Below are positions 8,826-16,863 of a stretch of DNA of 64,000 nt, piece by piece. Source of the stretch: Pseudomonadales bacterium (GTDB lineage Bacteria > Pseudomonadota > Gammaproteobacteria > Pseudomonadales > UBA7239); assembly GCA_041395665.1 (NCBI GenBank), contig JAWLAB010000006.1, positions 67,481-131,480 of the forward strand, given 5' to 3'. The notes under the pieces are model-generated. The model ran no database searches, was not told the DNA's origin, and saw nothing but the letters and a program-made list of their open reading frames with translations. The position numbers and the translations under genes were made by a program. How positions within the stretch are numbered: position 1 is the first letter of the stretch; each line of letters opens with the position of its first letter.

Positions 8826-9377
8826 TCATGGTCGCTTTACTAGAACCTGAGTGTGCTCACCAGGCTGCATATCGTCCAGCGACCACTCGCCAATTTGATG
8901 GCGTATCAATCGCAGTGTTGGAAAGCCAACAGCGGCTGTCATGCGGCGCACTTGTCGGTTGCGTCCTTCTGAGATGGTTAAAGCAAGCCAACTGGTGGGA
9001 ATGGCAGCGCGATAGCGAATTGGCGGATTTCTCGCCCATAGATTTTCAGGCTCTGCCATGCGGTGCGCATTCGCAGGTCGTGTCCAACCGTCTTTTAACT
9101 GCACGCCTTTACAAAGCTGGCTGATGGCGTGGTCGGTAATGTCGCCATCCACTTGTACCCAATAAGTTTTGGGTAGTTTGAATTTAGGATCGCTAATGCG
9201 TTGTTGCAGCTTGCCGTCATCGGTCAGGAGTAGCAGGCCTTCAGAATCAAAGTCCAAACGCCCAGCAGGGTAGATTCTGTCCTCAGTAAAAAACTGTTTT
9301 AGCGTGGCGCGTCCTTGCTCATCCGTGAACTGGGACAGCACGCCATAGGGTTTATTGAACAGTATCAATCGGCTCAT
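8826..9377 (-). CDS. rluE: 23S rRNA pseudouridine synthase, RluE-like
   Basis: The 183-residue protein is a RsuA/RluB/E/F-family pseudouridine synthase. It starts directly with the catalytic domain (LILFNKPYGVLSQF) and has no N-terminal S4 domain, which fits RluE rather than RluB or RsuA. The catalytic aspartate is Asp42 in GRLDFDSEGLLLLTDDG, and the later family motif GRNRQVRRMTAAVGFPTLRL is complete. By homology it converts a specific uridine of 23S rRNA (U2457 in E. coli) to pseudouridine. It is divergent from icd. Confidence 0.88.
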   Translation of the reverse strand: MSRLILFNKPYGVLSQFTDEQGRATLKQFFTEDRIYPAGRLDFDSEGLLLLTDDGKLQQRISDPKFKLPKTYWVQVDGDITDHAISQLCKGVQLKDGWTRPANAHRMAEPENLWARNPPIRYRAAIPTSWLALTISEGRNRQVRRMTAAVGFPTLRLIRHQIGEWSLDDMQPGEHTQVLVKRP

Positions 9378-9453
9378 AAGTGTTTAAATCAAATGGAAGA
9401 TGATTTTGCTCGTAGGTTTTGTAGCAAATCTACAAGAAGGGAAGGGGCTCGTA

Positions 9454-9459
9454 TATAAT
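9454..9459 (+). promoter_or_regulatory. Probable sigma-70 -10 element of icd
   Basis: A perfect TATAAT lies about 63 bases before the icd start, in the divergent rluE/icd gap. The sequence 17 bases upstream (TACAAG) is a poor -35, so the promoter may depend on an activator or on other contacts. Confidence 0.5.
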
Positions 9460-9521
9460 CCTTTGCAGTTATCGCCTCACGAGGGCGTTACTTCTCTAGG
9501 TGTATTTCATTGGAGCAACCC

Positions 9522-10775
9522 ATGACCTATCAGAAAGTCCAAGTGCCTACCAACGGCAGCAAAATTACCACCAACGCTGATTTTTCGCTCAATGTTCCCA
9601 ACAACCCCATCATCCCCTTTATTGAAGGTGACGGCACGGGCGTGGATATCACACCTGTCATGCGTAAAGTCATTGATGCAGCGGTGAGCAAAGCCTACGG
9701 CGGCAAAAAAGCGATTGCTTGGATGGAAATTTACTGCGGTGAAAAATCTGCCGAGTTGTACGAAGGCAATTGGTTTCCTGAAGAAACCCTGCGTGCCATT
9801 AAAGAATTTGTTGTTTCTATCAAAGGTCCGTTGACTACACCAGTCGGTGGTGGTTTTCGCTCTTTGAATGTCGCACTGCGCCAAGAATTGGATTTGTATG
9901 TGTGCTTGCGCCCTGTGCGCTGGTTCCAAGGTGTGCCTAGCCCCGTGAAAGAACCGCACAAAACAGACATGGTGATTTTCCGCGAAAACGCCGAAGATAT
10001 TTATGCTGGTATCGAGTGGAAAGCGGGTTCAGATGAAGCGAATAAAGTAATCGCCTTTTTGCAAAACGAAATGGGCGTGAAAAAAATTCGCTTCCCACAA
10101 GATTGCGGTATCGGTGTGAAGCCCGTTTCAAAAGAAGGTACAGAGCGTTTAGTGCGTAAAGCCATTCAGTACGCGATCGACAATGACAAACCTTCTGTCA
10201 CGCTCGTGCATAAAGGCAACATCATGAAGTTCACCGAAGGTGGATTCCGTGATTGGGGTTATGCGTTGGCGCAGAAAGAATTTGGCGCAACGCTGATCGG
10301 CGAAGGACCTTGGTGTGAATTCACCAATCCAAAAACCGGCAAAAAAATTGTTGTAAAAGATGCGATTGCCGACGCGTTCTTGCAGCAGATTTTGTTGCGC
10401 CCAGAAGAGTACAGTGTGATCGCTACGCTGAATTTGAATGGTGATTACATTTCTGATGCACTGGCAGCACAAGTCGGTGGTATTGGTATTGCGCCTGGCG
10501 CCAACTTGTCAGACACCATCGCCATGTTTGAAGCGACACACGGCACCGCGCCGAAGTACGCCGGTCAAGACAAAGTGAACCCAGGCTCATTGATTCTCTC
10601 GGCTGAAATGATGCTGCGCCACCTCGGCTGGCCAGAGGCAGCAGACTTGGTGATCAAGGGTATGGACGGTGCGATTCAAGCTAAAACCGTCACTTATGAC
10701 TTTGAGCGCTTGATGGACGGCGCAAAGCTGGTGTCTTGCTCACAGTTTGGCGATGAGATGATCAAGCATATGTAA
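9522..10775 (+). CDS. icd: Isocitrate dehydrogenase (NADP+), E. coli type
   Basis: The 417-residue enzyme oxidises isocitrate to 2-oxoglutarate in the TCA cycle. It has the substrate and phosphorylation loop TTPVGGGFRSLNVALRQ, where the Ser corresponds to the residue phosphorylated by AceK in E. coli, and FRENAEDIYAGIEW, LVHKGNIMKFTEG and the nucleotide region ATHGTAPKYAGQDKVNPGS. Length and motifs match the homodimeric NADP-dependent type. The start is the ATG at 9522 with GGAG about 8 bases before it; an in-frame TTG at 9510 would overlap that ribosome site. A clear terminator follows. The neighbouring cspD gene is convergent, an arrangement also found in Pseudomonas. Confidence 0.96.
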   Translation: MTYQKVQVPTNGSKITTNADFSLNVPNNPIIPFIEGDGTGVDITPVMRKVIDAAVSKAYGGKKAIAWMEIYCGEKSAELYEGNWFPEETLRAIKEFVVSIKGPLTTPVGGGFRSLNVALRQELDLYVCLRPVRWFQGVPSPVKEPHKTDMVIFRENAEDIYAGIEWKAGSDEANKVIAFLQNEMGVKKIRFPQDCGIGVKPVSKEGTERLVRKAIQYAIDNDKPSVTLVHKGNIMKFTEGGFRDWGYALAQKEFGATLIGEGPWCEFTNPKTGKKIVVKDAIADAFLQQILLRPEEYSVIATLNLNGDYISDALAAQVGGIGIAPGANLSDTIAMFEATHGTAPKYAGQDKVNPGSLILSAEMMLRHLGWPEAADLVIKGMDGAIQAKTVTYDFERLMDGAKLVSCSQFGDEMIKHM

Positions 10776-10791
10776 TTGTGCTTGTTCCACG

Positions 10792-10821
10792 AAAAAGCCC
10801 GCTCTGGTAGCGGGCTTTTTT
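10792..10821. terminator. Intrinsic terminator between icd and cspD
   Basis: AGCCCGCT / AGCGGGCT forms a GC-rich stem with a 5-base loop (CTGGT), flanked by A and T runs, so it can end both icd and the convergent cspD transcript. Confidence 0.9.
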
Positions 10822-10841
10822 ATTGGGGCATCATTTATAGT

Positions 10842-11075
10842 TCAGCTAGCTTCCATCGAGCGTATTGGCGCAGAAGCGGCTGCGATGTTGGTCGCATGCA
10901 GGCCTTTCGGACCTTGCGTGATTTCATAGCTAACCGGCTGACCGGCCTTGAGTGTTTTATAGCCATCCATCGTAATGGTGGAAAAATGTGCAAAAAGGTC
11001 TTCGCCACCGCCATCGGGCAAGATAAAACCGTAGCCTTTGGCGTTATTGAACCACTTCACTGTGCCTGTTGGCAT
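10842..11075 (-). CDS. cspD: Cold shock domain protein, CspD-like
   Basis: The 77-residue protein is a single cold shock domain (OB fold) with both RNA-binding motifs: KGYGFI (RNP1-like, about residues 13-18) and DLFAHFS (RNP2-like, about 26-32). The C-terminal tail is short. The pattern ITMDGYKTLKAGQPVSYEI and the location beside icd match CspD of gammaproteobacteria, a single-stranded nucleic acid binding protein that in E. coli is a growth-phase-regulated inhibitor of replication. Whether this protein has that role, rather than being a general cold-shock chaperone, cannot be decided here. No clpS or clpA follows, unlike in Pseudomonas. Confidence 0.85.
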   Translation of the reverse strand: MPTGTVKWFNNAKGYGFILPDGGGEDLFAHFSTITMDGYKTLKAGQPVSYEITQGPKGLHATNIAAASAPIRSMEAS

Positions 11076-11378
11076 GATACAGCCCTCATCAATCTATCTT
11101 CCATGCACCACTGCAATCCTGTTCGCAGCGGGTGCTGTTGTAATTATTATGCGGCGCTCCCAGCCATAGGAGGCGACCGAGCCACTTTTTTACCCATAAA
11201 GCTGCGGTGAGTCAAGCCATGACCACTTTGTAAACGAGCCGCCAAGGGTGGGTGAGCTTTGGGTATTGATTTTACGGGTATCAGCGGGCAACATACGCGC
11301 GCCTTAAAAACGGTAAAAACAGGCGATATTCGCCGCATTCCTTCTTTTTTTGTCCACTTCAACACGAACGGAGAATCC
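11076..11378. other. Intergenic region between divergent cspD and etfB
   Basis: About 300 bases without a supported gene. It must contain the divergent promoters and the leaders of cspD and etfB. A CATAAT hexamer on the minus strand at 11146-11151 could be the cspD -10, but no good -35 partner is visible. No tRNA or riboswitch-like structure was recognised. Confidence 0.5.
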
Positions 11379-12122
11379 ATGAAGATTCTGGTTGCAGTCA
11401 AACGCGTCGCTGACGCAAATGTGAAGGTTCGCCCTAAGGCGGACGGTACCGGTGTCGATCTGACCAATGTCAAGATGGCCGTTAACCCATTCTGTGAAAT
11501 TGCTGTAGAAGAAGCGGTGCGCATGAAAGATGCGGGCTTGGCGACAGAAATCGTTGCTGTTTCTATCGGTGATAAAGAAGAACACTTGCGCACTGCATTG
11601 GCTTTAGGTGCTGATCGCGCCATTTTGGTCAAAACCGAAGCTGAAGTGCAGCCGCTCGGCGTAGCAAAAGCATTGAAAGCGGTTGTTGATCAGGAGAAGC
11701 CAGATTTGGTGATTCTCGGCAAACAATCTATCGACGGCGATAACAACCAAGTCGGTCAGATGTTGGCTGCGTTGGCTGGTATGGCACAAGGCACTTTCGC
11801 TTCTGTATTGAAAGTAGAAGGCGGCAAAGCTGCGGTCACGCGTGAAATTGATGGCGGTTTGCAAACTGTGAGCTTGAACTTGCCTGCAGTGGTGACAACT
11901 GATTTGCGTTTGAATGAGCCGCGTTATGCTTCGCTGCCTAACATCATGAAAGCGAAGAAAAAACCATTGGATACCGTGACACCAGAATCTTTGGGTGTTG
12001 ATATCGCACCGCGTTTCAAAGTCATCAAGGTTGAGCCGCCTGCTGATCGCAAAGCGGGTATCAAAGTGCCAGATGTTGCAACGCTGGTTGATAAATTGAA
12101 AAACGAAGCGAAGGTGATCTGA
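11379..12122 (+). CDS. etfB: Electron transfer flavoprotein beta subunit
   Basis: The 247-residue subunit begins MKILVAVKRVADAN, as is usual for EtfB, and contains the family signature from about residue 125 onward (GQMLAALAG) and the C-terminal arm that wraps EtfA. It binds AMP and forms a heterodimer with EtfA that carries electrons from acyl-CoA and other dehydrogenases to ETF:quinone oxidoreductase. The ATG at 11379 follows GGAG by about 6 bases; the frame is open about 40 codons further upstream but without homology to the family. etfA starts 2 bases after the stop. Confidence 0.95.
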   Translation: MKILVAVKRVADANVKVRPKADGTGVDLTNVKMAVNPFCEIAVEEAVRMKDAGLATEIVAVSIGDKEEHLRTALALGADRAILVKTEAEVQPLGVAKALKAVVDQEKPDLVILGKQSIDGDNNQVGQMLAALAGMAQGTFASVLKVEGGKAAVTREIDGGLQTVSLNLPAVVTTDLRLNEPRYASLPNIMKAKKKPLDTVTPESLGVDIAPRFKVIKVEPPADRKAGIKVPDVATLVDKLKNEAKVI

Positions 12123-12124
12123 TT

Positions 12125-13054
12125 ATGACAACGCTTGTTATTGCTGAACACGACAACGCCAGCTTGAAAGGCGCAACTCTGAACACTGTTGCTGCGGCAA
12201 AAGCGATCGGTGGAGACATTCATGTATTGGTTGCTGGCAGTCAGTGCGCAGCCGCTGCAGAGGCAGCAGCAAAAGTTGATGGCGTTGCCAAAGTTTTAGT
12301 GGCAGACAACGCTGCTTACGCACATCAGTTGGCAGAAAATGTCAGCCTGTTGGTTGCGGAATTAGGCAAGGCGTACAGCCATATTTTGGCACCTGCAACT
12401 TCTAGCGGCAAAAATATTCTGCCGCGCGTTGCAGCGTTGTTGGATGTTGCGCAAATTTCTGAAATCACAGCGGTAGTTAGTGCGGATACTTTCCAGCGTC
12501 CTATTTACGCGGGCAATGTTATCGCTACTGTGCAATCTTCTGATGCAATCAAAGTGTTGACTGTTCGCAGCACAGGTTTTGATGCGGTTGCCGCAACCGG
12601 TGGCTCGGCTGCTGTTGAAGCGGTTGCTGTCGCAAAAGATGCCGGTACTTCTTCCTTTGTGAGCGAAGAAATTGCGAAGAGCGATCGTCCTGAATTGACG
12701 GCTGCCAAAATCGTTATCTCTGGCGGTCGTGGCATGGGTTCTGGCGAAAACTTCCATCTGTTGGATGGCATCGCAGACAAGTTGAGCGCAGCAGTTGGCG
12801 CCTCGCGTGCAGCAGTTGATGCGGGCTTTGTACCTAACGATATGCAGGTTGGTCAGACGGGTAAAATCGTTGCACCAGATTTGTACATCGCTGTCGGTAT
12901 TTCAGGCGCGATTCAACACTTGGCAGGTATGAAAGACTCTAAAGTGATTGTTGCAATCAACAAAGATGAAGAAGCGCCGATTTTCCAAGTGGCTGACTAC
13001 GGCTTAGTGGCAGATTTGTTCGCTGCATTGCCAGAGTTAGAAAAGGCGCTGTAA
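12125..13054 (+). CDS. etfA: Electron transfer flavoprotein alpha subunit
   Basis: The 309-residue protein has the EtfA N-terminal domain and the C-terminal FAD-binding domain with SGGRGMGSGENF, VGASRAAVDAGFVPN, GQTGKIVAPDLYIAVGISG and INKDEEAPIF, all complete. With EtfB it forms the soluble FAD-containing electron carrier for beta-oxidation and related dehydrogenases. It lies 2 bases after etfB and is followed by a strong terminator, so the pair appears to be a simple two-gene operon. Confidence 0.96.
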   Translation: MTTLVIAEHDNASLKGATLNTVAAAKAIGGDIHVLVAGSQCAAAAEAAAKVDGVAKVLVADNAAYAHQLAENVSLLVAELGKAYSHILAPATSSGKNILPRVAALLDVAQISEITAVVSADTFQRPIYAGNVIATVQSSDAIKVLTVRSTGFDAVAATGGSAAVEAVAVAKDAGTSSFVSEEIAKSDRPELTAAKIVISGGRGMGSGENFHLLDGIADKLSAAVGASRAAVDAGFVPNDMQVGQTGKIVAPDLYIAVGISGAIQHLAGMKDSKVIVAINKDEEAPIFQVADYGLVADLFAALPELEKAL

Positions 13055-13072
13055 TTTTTGCAGCACTGAAAT

Positions 13073-13100
13073 AAAAAAACCCGACATTGTCGGGTTTTTT
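13073..13100. terminator. Bidirectional intrinsic terminator after etfA
   Basis: CCCGAC / GTCGGG forms the stem with a 3-base loop, flanked by A7 on the left and T6 on the right. It lies between the convergent etfA and the cyclic-nucleotide-binding-like gene. Confidence 0.92.
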
Positions 13101-13113
13101 ATGCGCGAAAAAC

Positions 13114-13782
13114 TTACAGCCAAGTGCCGCCTTCATTGATCGTTTCCTGCGCGAGCAGTGCTTGATTCCATTCCACAATCATCTCGACCAATTGATGCGC
13201 TTGTCGATCGAGGCTTTCCAATTCTTGCGTCGTATTGCGCGGCCCAATGTACACATCAATAGAGCGTCCGCGCACGGTGAGTGGATGAGTGGGGTAATCC
13301 ATTTTGTACAGCTCTAATTGCCAGCGCGTGTTGTTGACGATGGCGCGATACAGCGCGAGTTTAGTTTGCAGTGTGTAAACGCTGAAGTCGTGCAGCTCGC
13401 CCAGACCCACCAAATCCAGCGATAAAATCAATGCTGTTTTGCAGTTGGGGCTTACAGCGATGGTGGCTGTGCGACGCGTTTTGCAAATGATAGATAAGCC
13501 ACCAAAATTTTGCCCTGGTGTGAGTTGGTTGATGGCTTGTGCATTAGTGTCATCGTCGGGATAAACCGATAATTGCCCTTTTAGCAAAAAAGAATAGCGG
13601 CGACCTGCTTTGCCTGCGGTGAGCAAAATTTCTCCGCTATCAAATTCCATAAAGCAGGCGTTTTTCATCAGTACATCTAGCTGATTTTTATCCACCGTGC
13701 GCACTTCATTCACAAAAGCAATGCCGTTGATAAAGGCATTGGCCATGTCTTGTGGGTAATTGGCAATCGGAATGGCTTTCAT
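13114..13782 (-). CDS. Cyclic nucleotide-binding-like domain protein
   Basis: The 222-residue protein has a cAMP-binding-type beta-barrel at about residues 30-125 (FDSGEILLTAGKAGRRYSFL, then FGGLSIICKTRRTATIAV) followed by a helical C-terminal region with no helix-turn-helix that I recognise. The phosphate-binding cassette reads FGGLS...RRTAT: the arginine is present, but the Glu of the usual FGE motif, which contacts the ribose, is Gly. It may therefore bind another ligand or none. It is alone on the minus strand, convergent with etfA. Its function is unknown. Confidence 0.75.
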   Translation of the reverse strand: MKAIPIANYPQDMANAFINGIAFVNEVRTVDKNQLDVLMKNACFMEFDSGEILLTAGKAGRRYSFLLKGQLSVYPDDDTNAQAINQLTPGQNFGGLSIICKTRRTATIAVSPNCKTALILSLDLVGLGELHDFSVYTLQTKLALYRAIVNNTRWQLELYKMDYPTHPLTVRGRSIDVYIGPRNTTQELESLDRQAHQLVEMIVEWNQALLAQETINEGGTWL

Positions 13783-13899
13783 GTGCGTTCACTGTCCTTG
13801 GTGATGCAGTAGGTTGTGCTAGAACTCACCGCGAGATTAGCACAGTTTTTTGCATACAATACCTGAGATTGCTGCTCCTTGTTGCTTGAGGTAAATGGA

Positions 13900-15648
13900 A
13901 TGCGTTTTGGGTTGCGCGATATGCGCTGGAACACTGCTGTTCAGTGCTGGTGGTTTGCCTATGCATTGATCGTTGCGTTGTGTTGTATGGCCGCTATGTA
14001 CACCTTGGCGGTGAGTCAGTGGCGTGGGCCGTGGCGTGACATGTGGGAAGTGATGCCCTTTCTTGAGAAAGCCATGCATGGAACGGCGAGTTGGTCCGAT
14101 TATTGGGAGCAGTACGGTTTTTCGCATCGCCCATTGATATCGCGTTGGCTTTGGGTCGCGGATTTGAAGTGGTTTGCTGGTAGCAATCTATTGTTACTGG
14201 TGGTTTCTTTTGCCATGCAGCTGTTAATTTTTTTTAGTGTGCGTTCTGTGTTGCAGAGAGATATTTCATTTTCTGCGCAACAACGCAGCATTGTGCTAGT
14301 GGGTGTGGTTTTCTGTTTGTTGAACATTACTCAAGTGTTCAACTTTATGCATACATTTGATGTGCAATGGTTTTTAGTGACTGGTTCGATTGTGTTGTCC
14401 TTGAGTTTTATTTTGCAAAGTTCATCGGTCAGCAGTCAGTCATTGTTTGCTGCGTGGGTATTGGTTTTTTTTGCTAGTCTCAATAATTTTTCTGGCTTGG
14501 TTGTGTGGCCAATAGAAATATTGTTGCTTATTTGCTTGCGTGTTTCGTGGCAGAAAATAGGGATATTCACCTTGGCGTTTATTGCCTATTTATTTGTCTA
14601 CTTTTATCGGTTGATGCCGGAAGAGGGAGGTGGACCTGTCAGCGTGCTTGCTCAAGCATCATGGAAGCAGCTCATGCTGTTCTGTGGGCTAACGCTGATT
14701 AAGTTTCCGTTGTGGTACTTGTCAAACCCGTTGTCGTTTCAATTATCGACAGAAGGTCCTCTGCATGCGCCTGTATGGGTGTCATGGTTGGCTCCAAGTT
14801 TAGTTTTGGTGTTGTTAATGGCGTCGATAAGGATGTGGTGTCGCAGCTTGTTGTACGGCACAAAATTTTCTGCTGTAGCGTGGTTGGGGTTATCTCTGAT
14901 GTTGTTTGGCTATGGCGTTAGTGCTGTTACTGCCGTTGGTCGTATATTTTTCTGGGACAATGTCTATGCGCTGCGGTACCAAAATATCGTGTTGTTATTT
15001 TGGATAGGTGTTGTGTTGTGGCTATCTGCAAGTGTGCGTTGGCGCAATGCTCGTTTGGTCGTGGGATCCTTGCTGCTTCTGCTTATTTATCTGCCAAACA
15101 TCGGTTGGTATCACGAGGCAATGTTAAAGACCGGCAACCGTACGCGTGATGCGCACCTTGCGTTAGTGGTGGGGTTGGAAAAGCACTTATCGGCTATTCA
15201 AGCGACGGTTTCTCGTTCGCATTTAGGTAAGGATTCAAAATACACCTTAGAAAAAGAAGCGGGTTATTTACGCATATTACATGTAGGGCCTTATGCTGAA
15301 TCTGCGTGGAATAACATTCCGCTGCTAACAGAATTGAGTACCTCTTCCGCATGTCAAACACCCGTTGCTGAACGAGATGTGCGTGGCAGTGATGACAGCT
15401 ACGCCAGATTGTCGTTGCGTTTTCGGGAACCCGTCAGTTACAACTCCGTTGTTTGGTACGACAATAGCACCACGCCGTTTGGGCTTTTGATCCCTGTTGC
15501 TGCGGACACTTGGTGGGCGCGTTTGAAGCAGTCGCGTTCAGGTTTTGCAGAATATGCGGGCTTTTCAAAACAATTACCCAAGCAGCAGCCTCGCGATGTT
15601 TTTGCCCGCGCAGGTCAGCAATGGTGTCGGTTAGTGTTCTTGCAATGA
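13900..15648 (+). CDS. Polytopic inner membrane protein, unknown function
   Basis: The 582-residue protein has about ten or eleven hydrophobic segments, from about residue 15 to 400, followed by a roughly 170-residue hydrophilic C-terminal domain. An early loop (RGPWRDMWEVMPFLEKAM) between the first two membrane segments is acidic, as in membrane glycosyltransferases of the GT-C fold, but I cannot place it in a named family. The ATG at 13900 is preferred because GAGG lies about 9 bases upstream; a TTG seven codons earlier is possible. The next gene's ribosome site lies just beyond its stop, so it may be cotranscribed with the efflux operon. Confidence 0.65.
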   Translation: MRFGLRDMRWNTAVQCWWFAYALIVALCCMAAMYTLAVSQWRGPWRDMWEVMPFLEKAMHGTASWSDYWEQYGFSHRPLISRWLWVADLKWFAGSNLLLLVVSFAMQLLIFFSVRSVLQRDISFSAQQRSIVLVGVVFCLLNITQVFNFMHTFDVQWFLVTGSIVLSLSFILQSSSVSSQSLFAAWVLVFFASLNNFSGLVVWPIEILLLICLRVSWQKIGIFTLAFIAYLFVYFYRLMPEEGGGPVSVLAQASWKQLMLFCGLTLIKFPLWYLSNPLSFQLSTEGPLHAPVWVSWLAPSLVLVLLMASIRMWCRSLLYGTKFSAVAWLGLSLMLFGYGVSAVTAVGRIFFWDNVYALRYQNIVLLFWIGVVLWLSASVRWRNARLVVGSLLLLLIYLPNIGWYHEAMLKTGNRTRDAHLALVVGLEKHLSAIQATVSRSHLGKDSKYTLEKEAGYLRILHVGPYAESAWNNIPLLTELSTSSACQTPVAERDVRGSDDSYARLSLRFREPVSYNSVVWYDNSTTPFGLLIPVAADTWWARLKQSRSGFAEYAGFSKQLPKQQPRDVFARAGQQWCRLVFLQ

Positions 15649-15672
15649 ATGAAAGATAAAAGAGGTTGTTTC

Positions 15673-16836
15673 ATGACAGATGCGTCAATCAAACTGGCAG
15701 GAAGCCTTTTTTTAATAGCTAGTTTGGTGGGCTGCAATAAAAAGCCAACCATGCCGCCGCCAGCGACGCCAGAAGTTGCTGTTGTGGTTATTCAGCCACA
15801 GGCTGTGCAAATTACCGAAGAACTGCCAGGGCGTGTTTCAGCCTTTCGTGTTGCGCAAGTGCGTGCGCGCGTGGACGGCGTGATACTGAAGCGTGAATTT
15901 GTAGAAGGCAGTGATGTCAAAGTAGGGCAACTGCTTTACGCAATCGATCCTGCGCCGTATCAAGCGGAAGTTAATAATGCGAGTGCTGCTCTGGCGCGTG
16001 CCAAAGCGAATCTCGCGACGCGTGCATCGCAAGCTTCTCGTTCTAGCGCATTGATAAAAAAACATGTCATTAGTCAGCAAGATTTTGATGATATCAATGC
16101 CGCATACAAACAAGCTCAGGCTGATGTAAAAGCAGCAGAGGCAGTATTGGATGCAGCAAAAATTCGCTTGGGTTACACCGAAGTACGCTCGCCAATTGAT
16201 GGTCGCATTGGTAAATCACAAGTCACCGAGGGCGCTTATGTGCGTCAAAGTGAAGCGACATTATTGGTGACAGTGCAACAGCTAAATCCTGTCTATGTTG
16301 ATGTTACGCAATCCAGCCGAGAGGTGTTGCGATTGCGACAAGATTTGGAAAAGGGTTTGTTGCAAAAAGTGGATAAAGATAGCGCAGCTGTATCATTAAA
16401 ATTAGAAGATGGTTCGGCATATGCAGAATCAGGAAAATTACAGTTTTCCGATATCAGTGTGGATAAAAGTACGGGGTCAGTAACATTACGAGCGTTATTT
16501 AATAACCCTAACGATTTACTGCTGCCGGGAATGTTTGTCCATGCTCTATTAGAGGTTGGCATAGACCAGCAGGGTTTACTGGTTCCGCAGCAGGCAGTCA
16601 CTTTTAATACTGTGGGGCAAGCGACAGCGTTATTTGTGGATGCAAATGACAAAGTTGAACAGCGCGTTATACAAACGAATCGTGCGGTAGGTAATCAATG
16701 GTTAGCTACGAGCGGCGTTCAGGCAGGTGATCGCGTCATCATCGAGGGCTTACAAAAAGCCAAACCTGGATCGACGGTGAAGGTGGCGGCGCAAAAGAAA
16801 GTAGCTGAACAGTCTTCAGTTGCTAAACATCAATAG
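15673..16836 (+). CDS. RND efflux periplasmic adaptor lipoprotein (AcrA/MexA family)
   Basis: The 387-residue membrane fusion protein has a lipoprotein signal ending in the lipobox LVGC (Cys about residue 21). It has a biotinyl-lipoyl-like domain split around an alpha-helical hairpin (about residues 85-165; AALARAKANLATRASQASR), then a beta-barrel and membrane-proximal domain. LGYTEVRSPIDGRIG is characteristic of the family. The adaptor links an RND pump to an outer membrane channel. AGAGG precedes the ATG at 15673; an ATG eight codons earlier directly follows the previous stop and is less likely. The pump gene starts 27 bases downstream. No outer membrane channel gene is present, so TolC-type channel supply must come from elsewhere. 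Confidence 0.92.
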   Translation: MTDASIKLAGSLFLIASLVGCNKKPTMPPPATPEVAVVVIQPQAVQITEELPGRVSAFRVAQVRARVDGVILKREFVEGSDVKVGQLLYAIDPAPYQAEVNNASAALARAKANLATRASQASRSSALIKKHVISQQDFDDINAAYKQAQADVKAAEAVLDAAKIRLGYTEVRSPIDGRIGKSQVTEGAYVRQSEATLLVTVQQLNPVYVDVTQSSREVLRLRQDLEKGLLQKVDKDSAAVSLKLEDGSAYAESGKLQFSDISVDKSTGSVTLRALFNNPNDLLLPGMFVHALLEVGIDQQGLLVPQQAVTFNTVGQATALFVDANDKVEQRVIQTNRAVGNQWLATSGVQAGDRVIIEGLQKAKPGSTVKVAAQKKVAEQSSVAKHQ

Positions 16837-16863
16837 CAATATTTTCGAAATGGAGAGTATTGC

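Noticed and set aside
10776..11210. Plus-strand frame of 144 codons after icd
   Set aside because: It runs through the icd terminator and antisense to cspD, a well-supported cold shock gene.
11147..11632. Minus-strand frame of 161 codons
   Set aside because: It is antisense to the start of etfB and has no recognisable domain or ribosome site.
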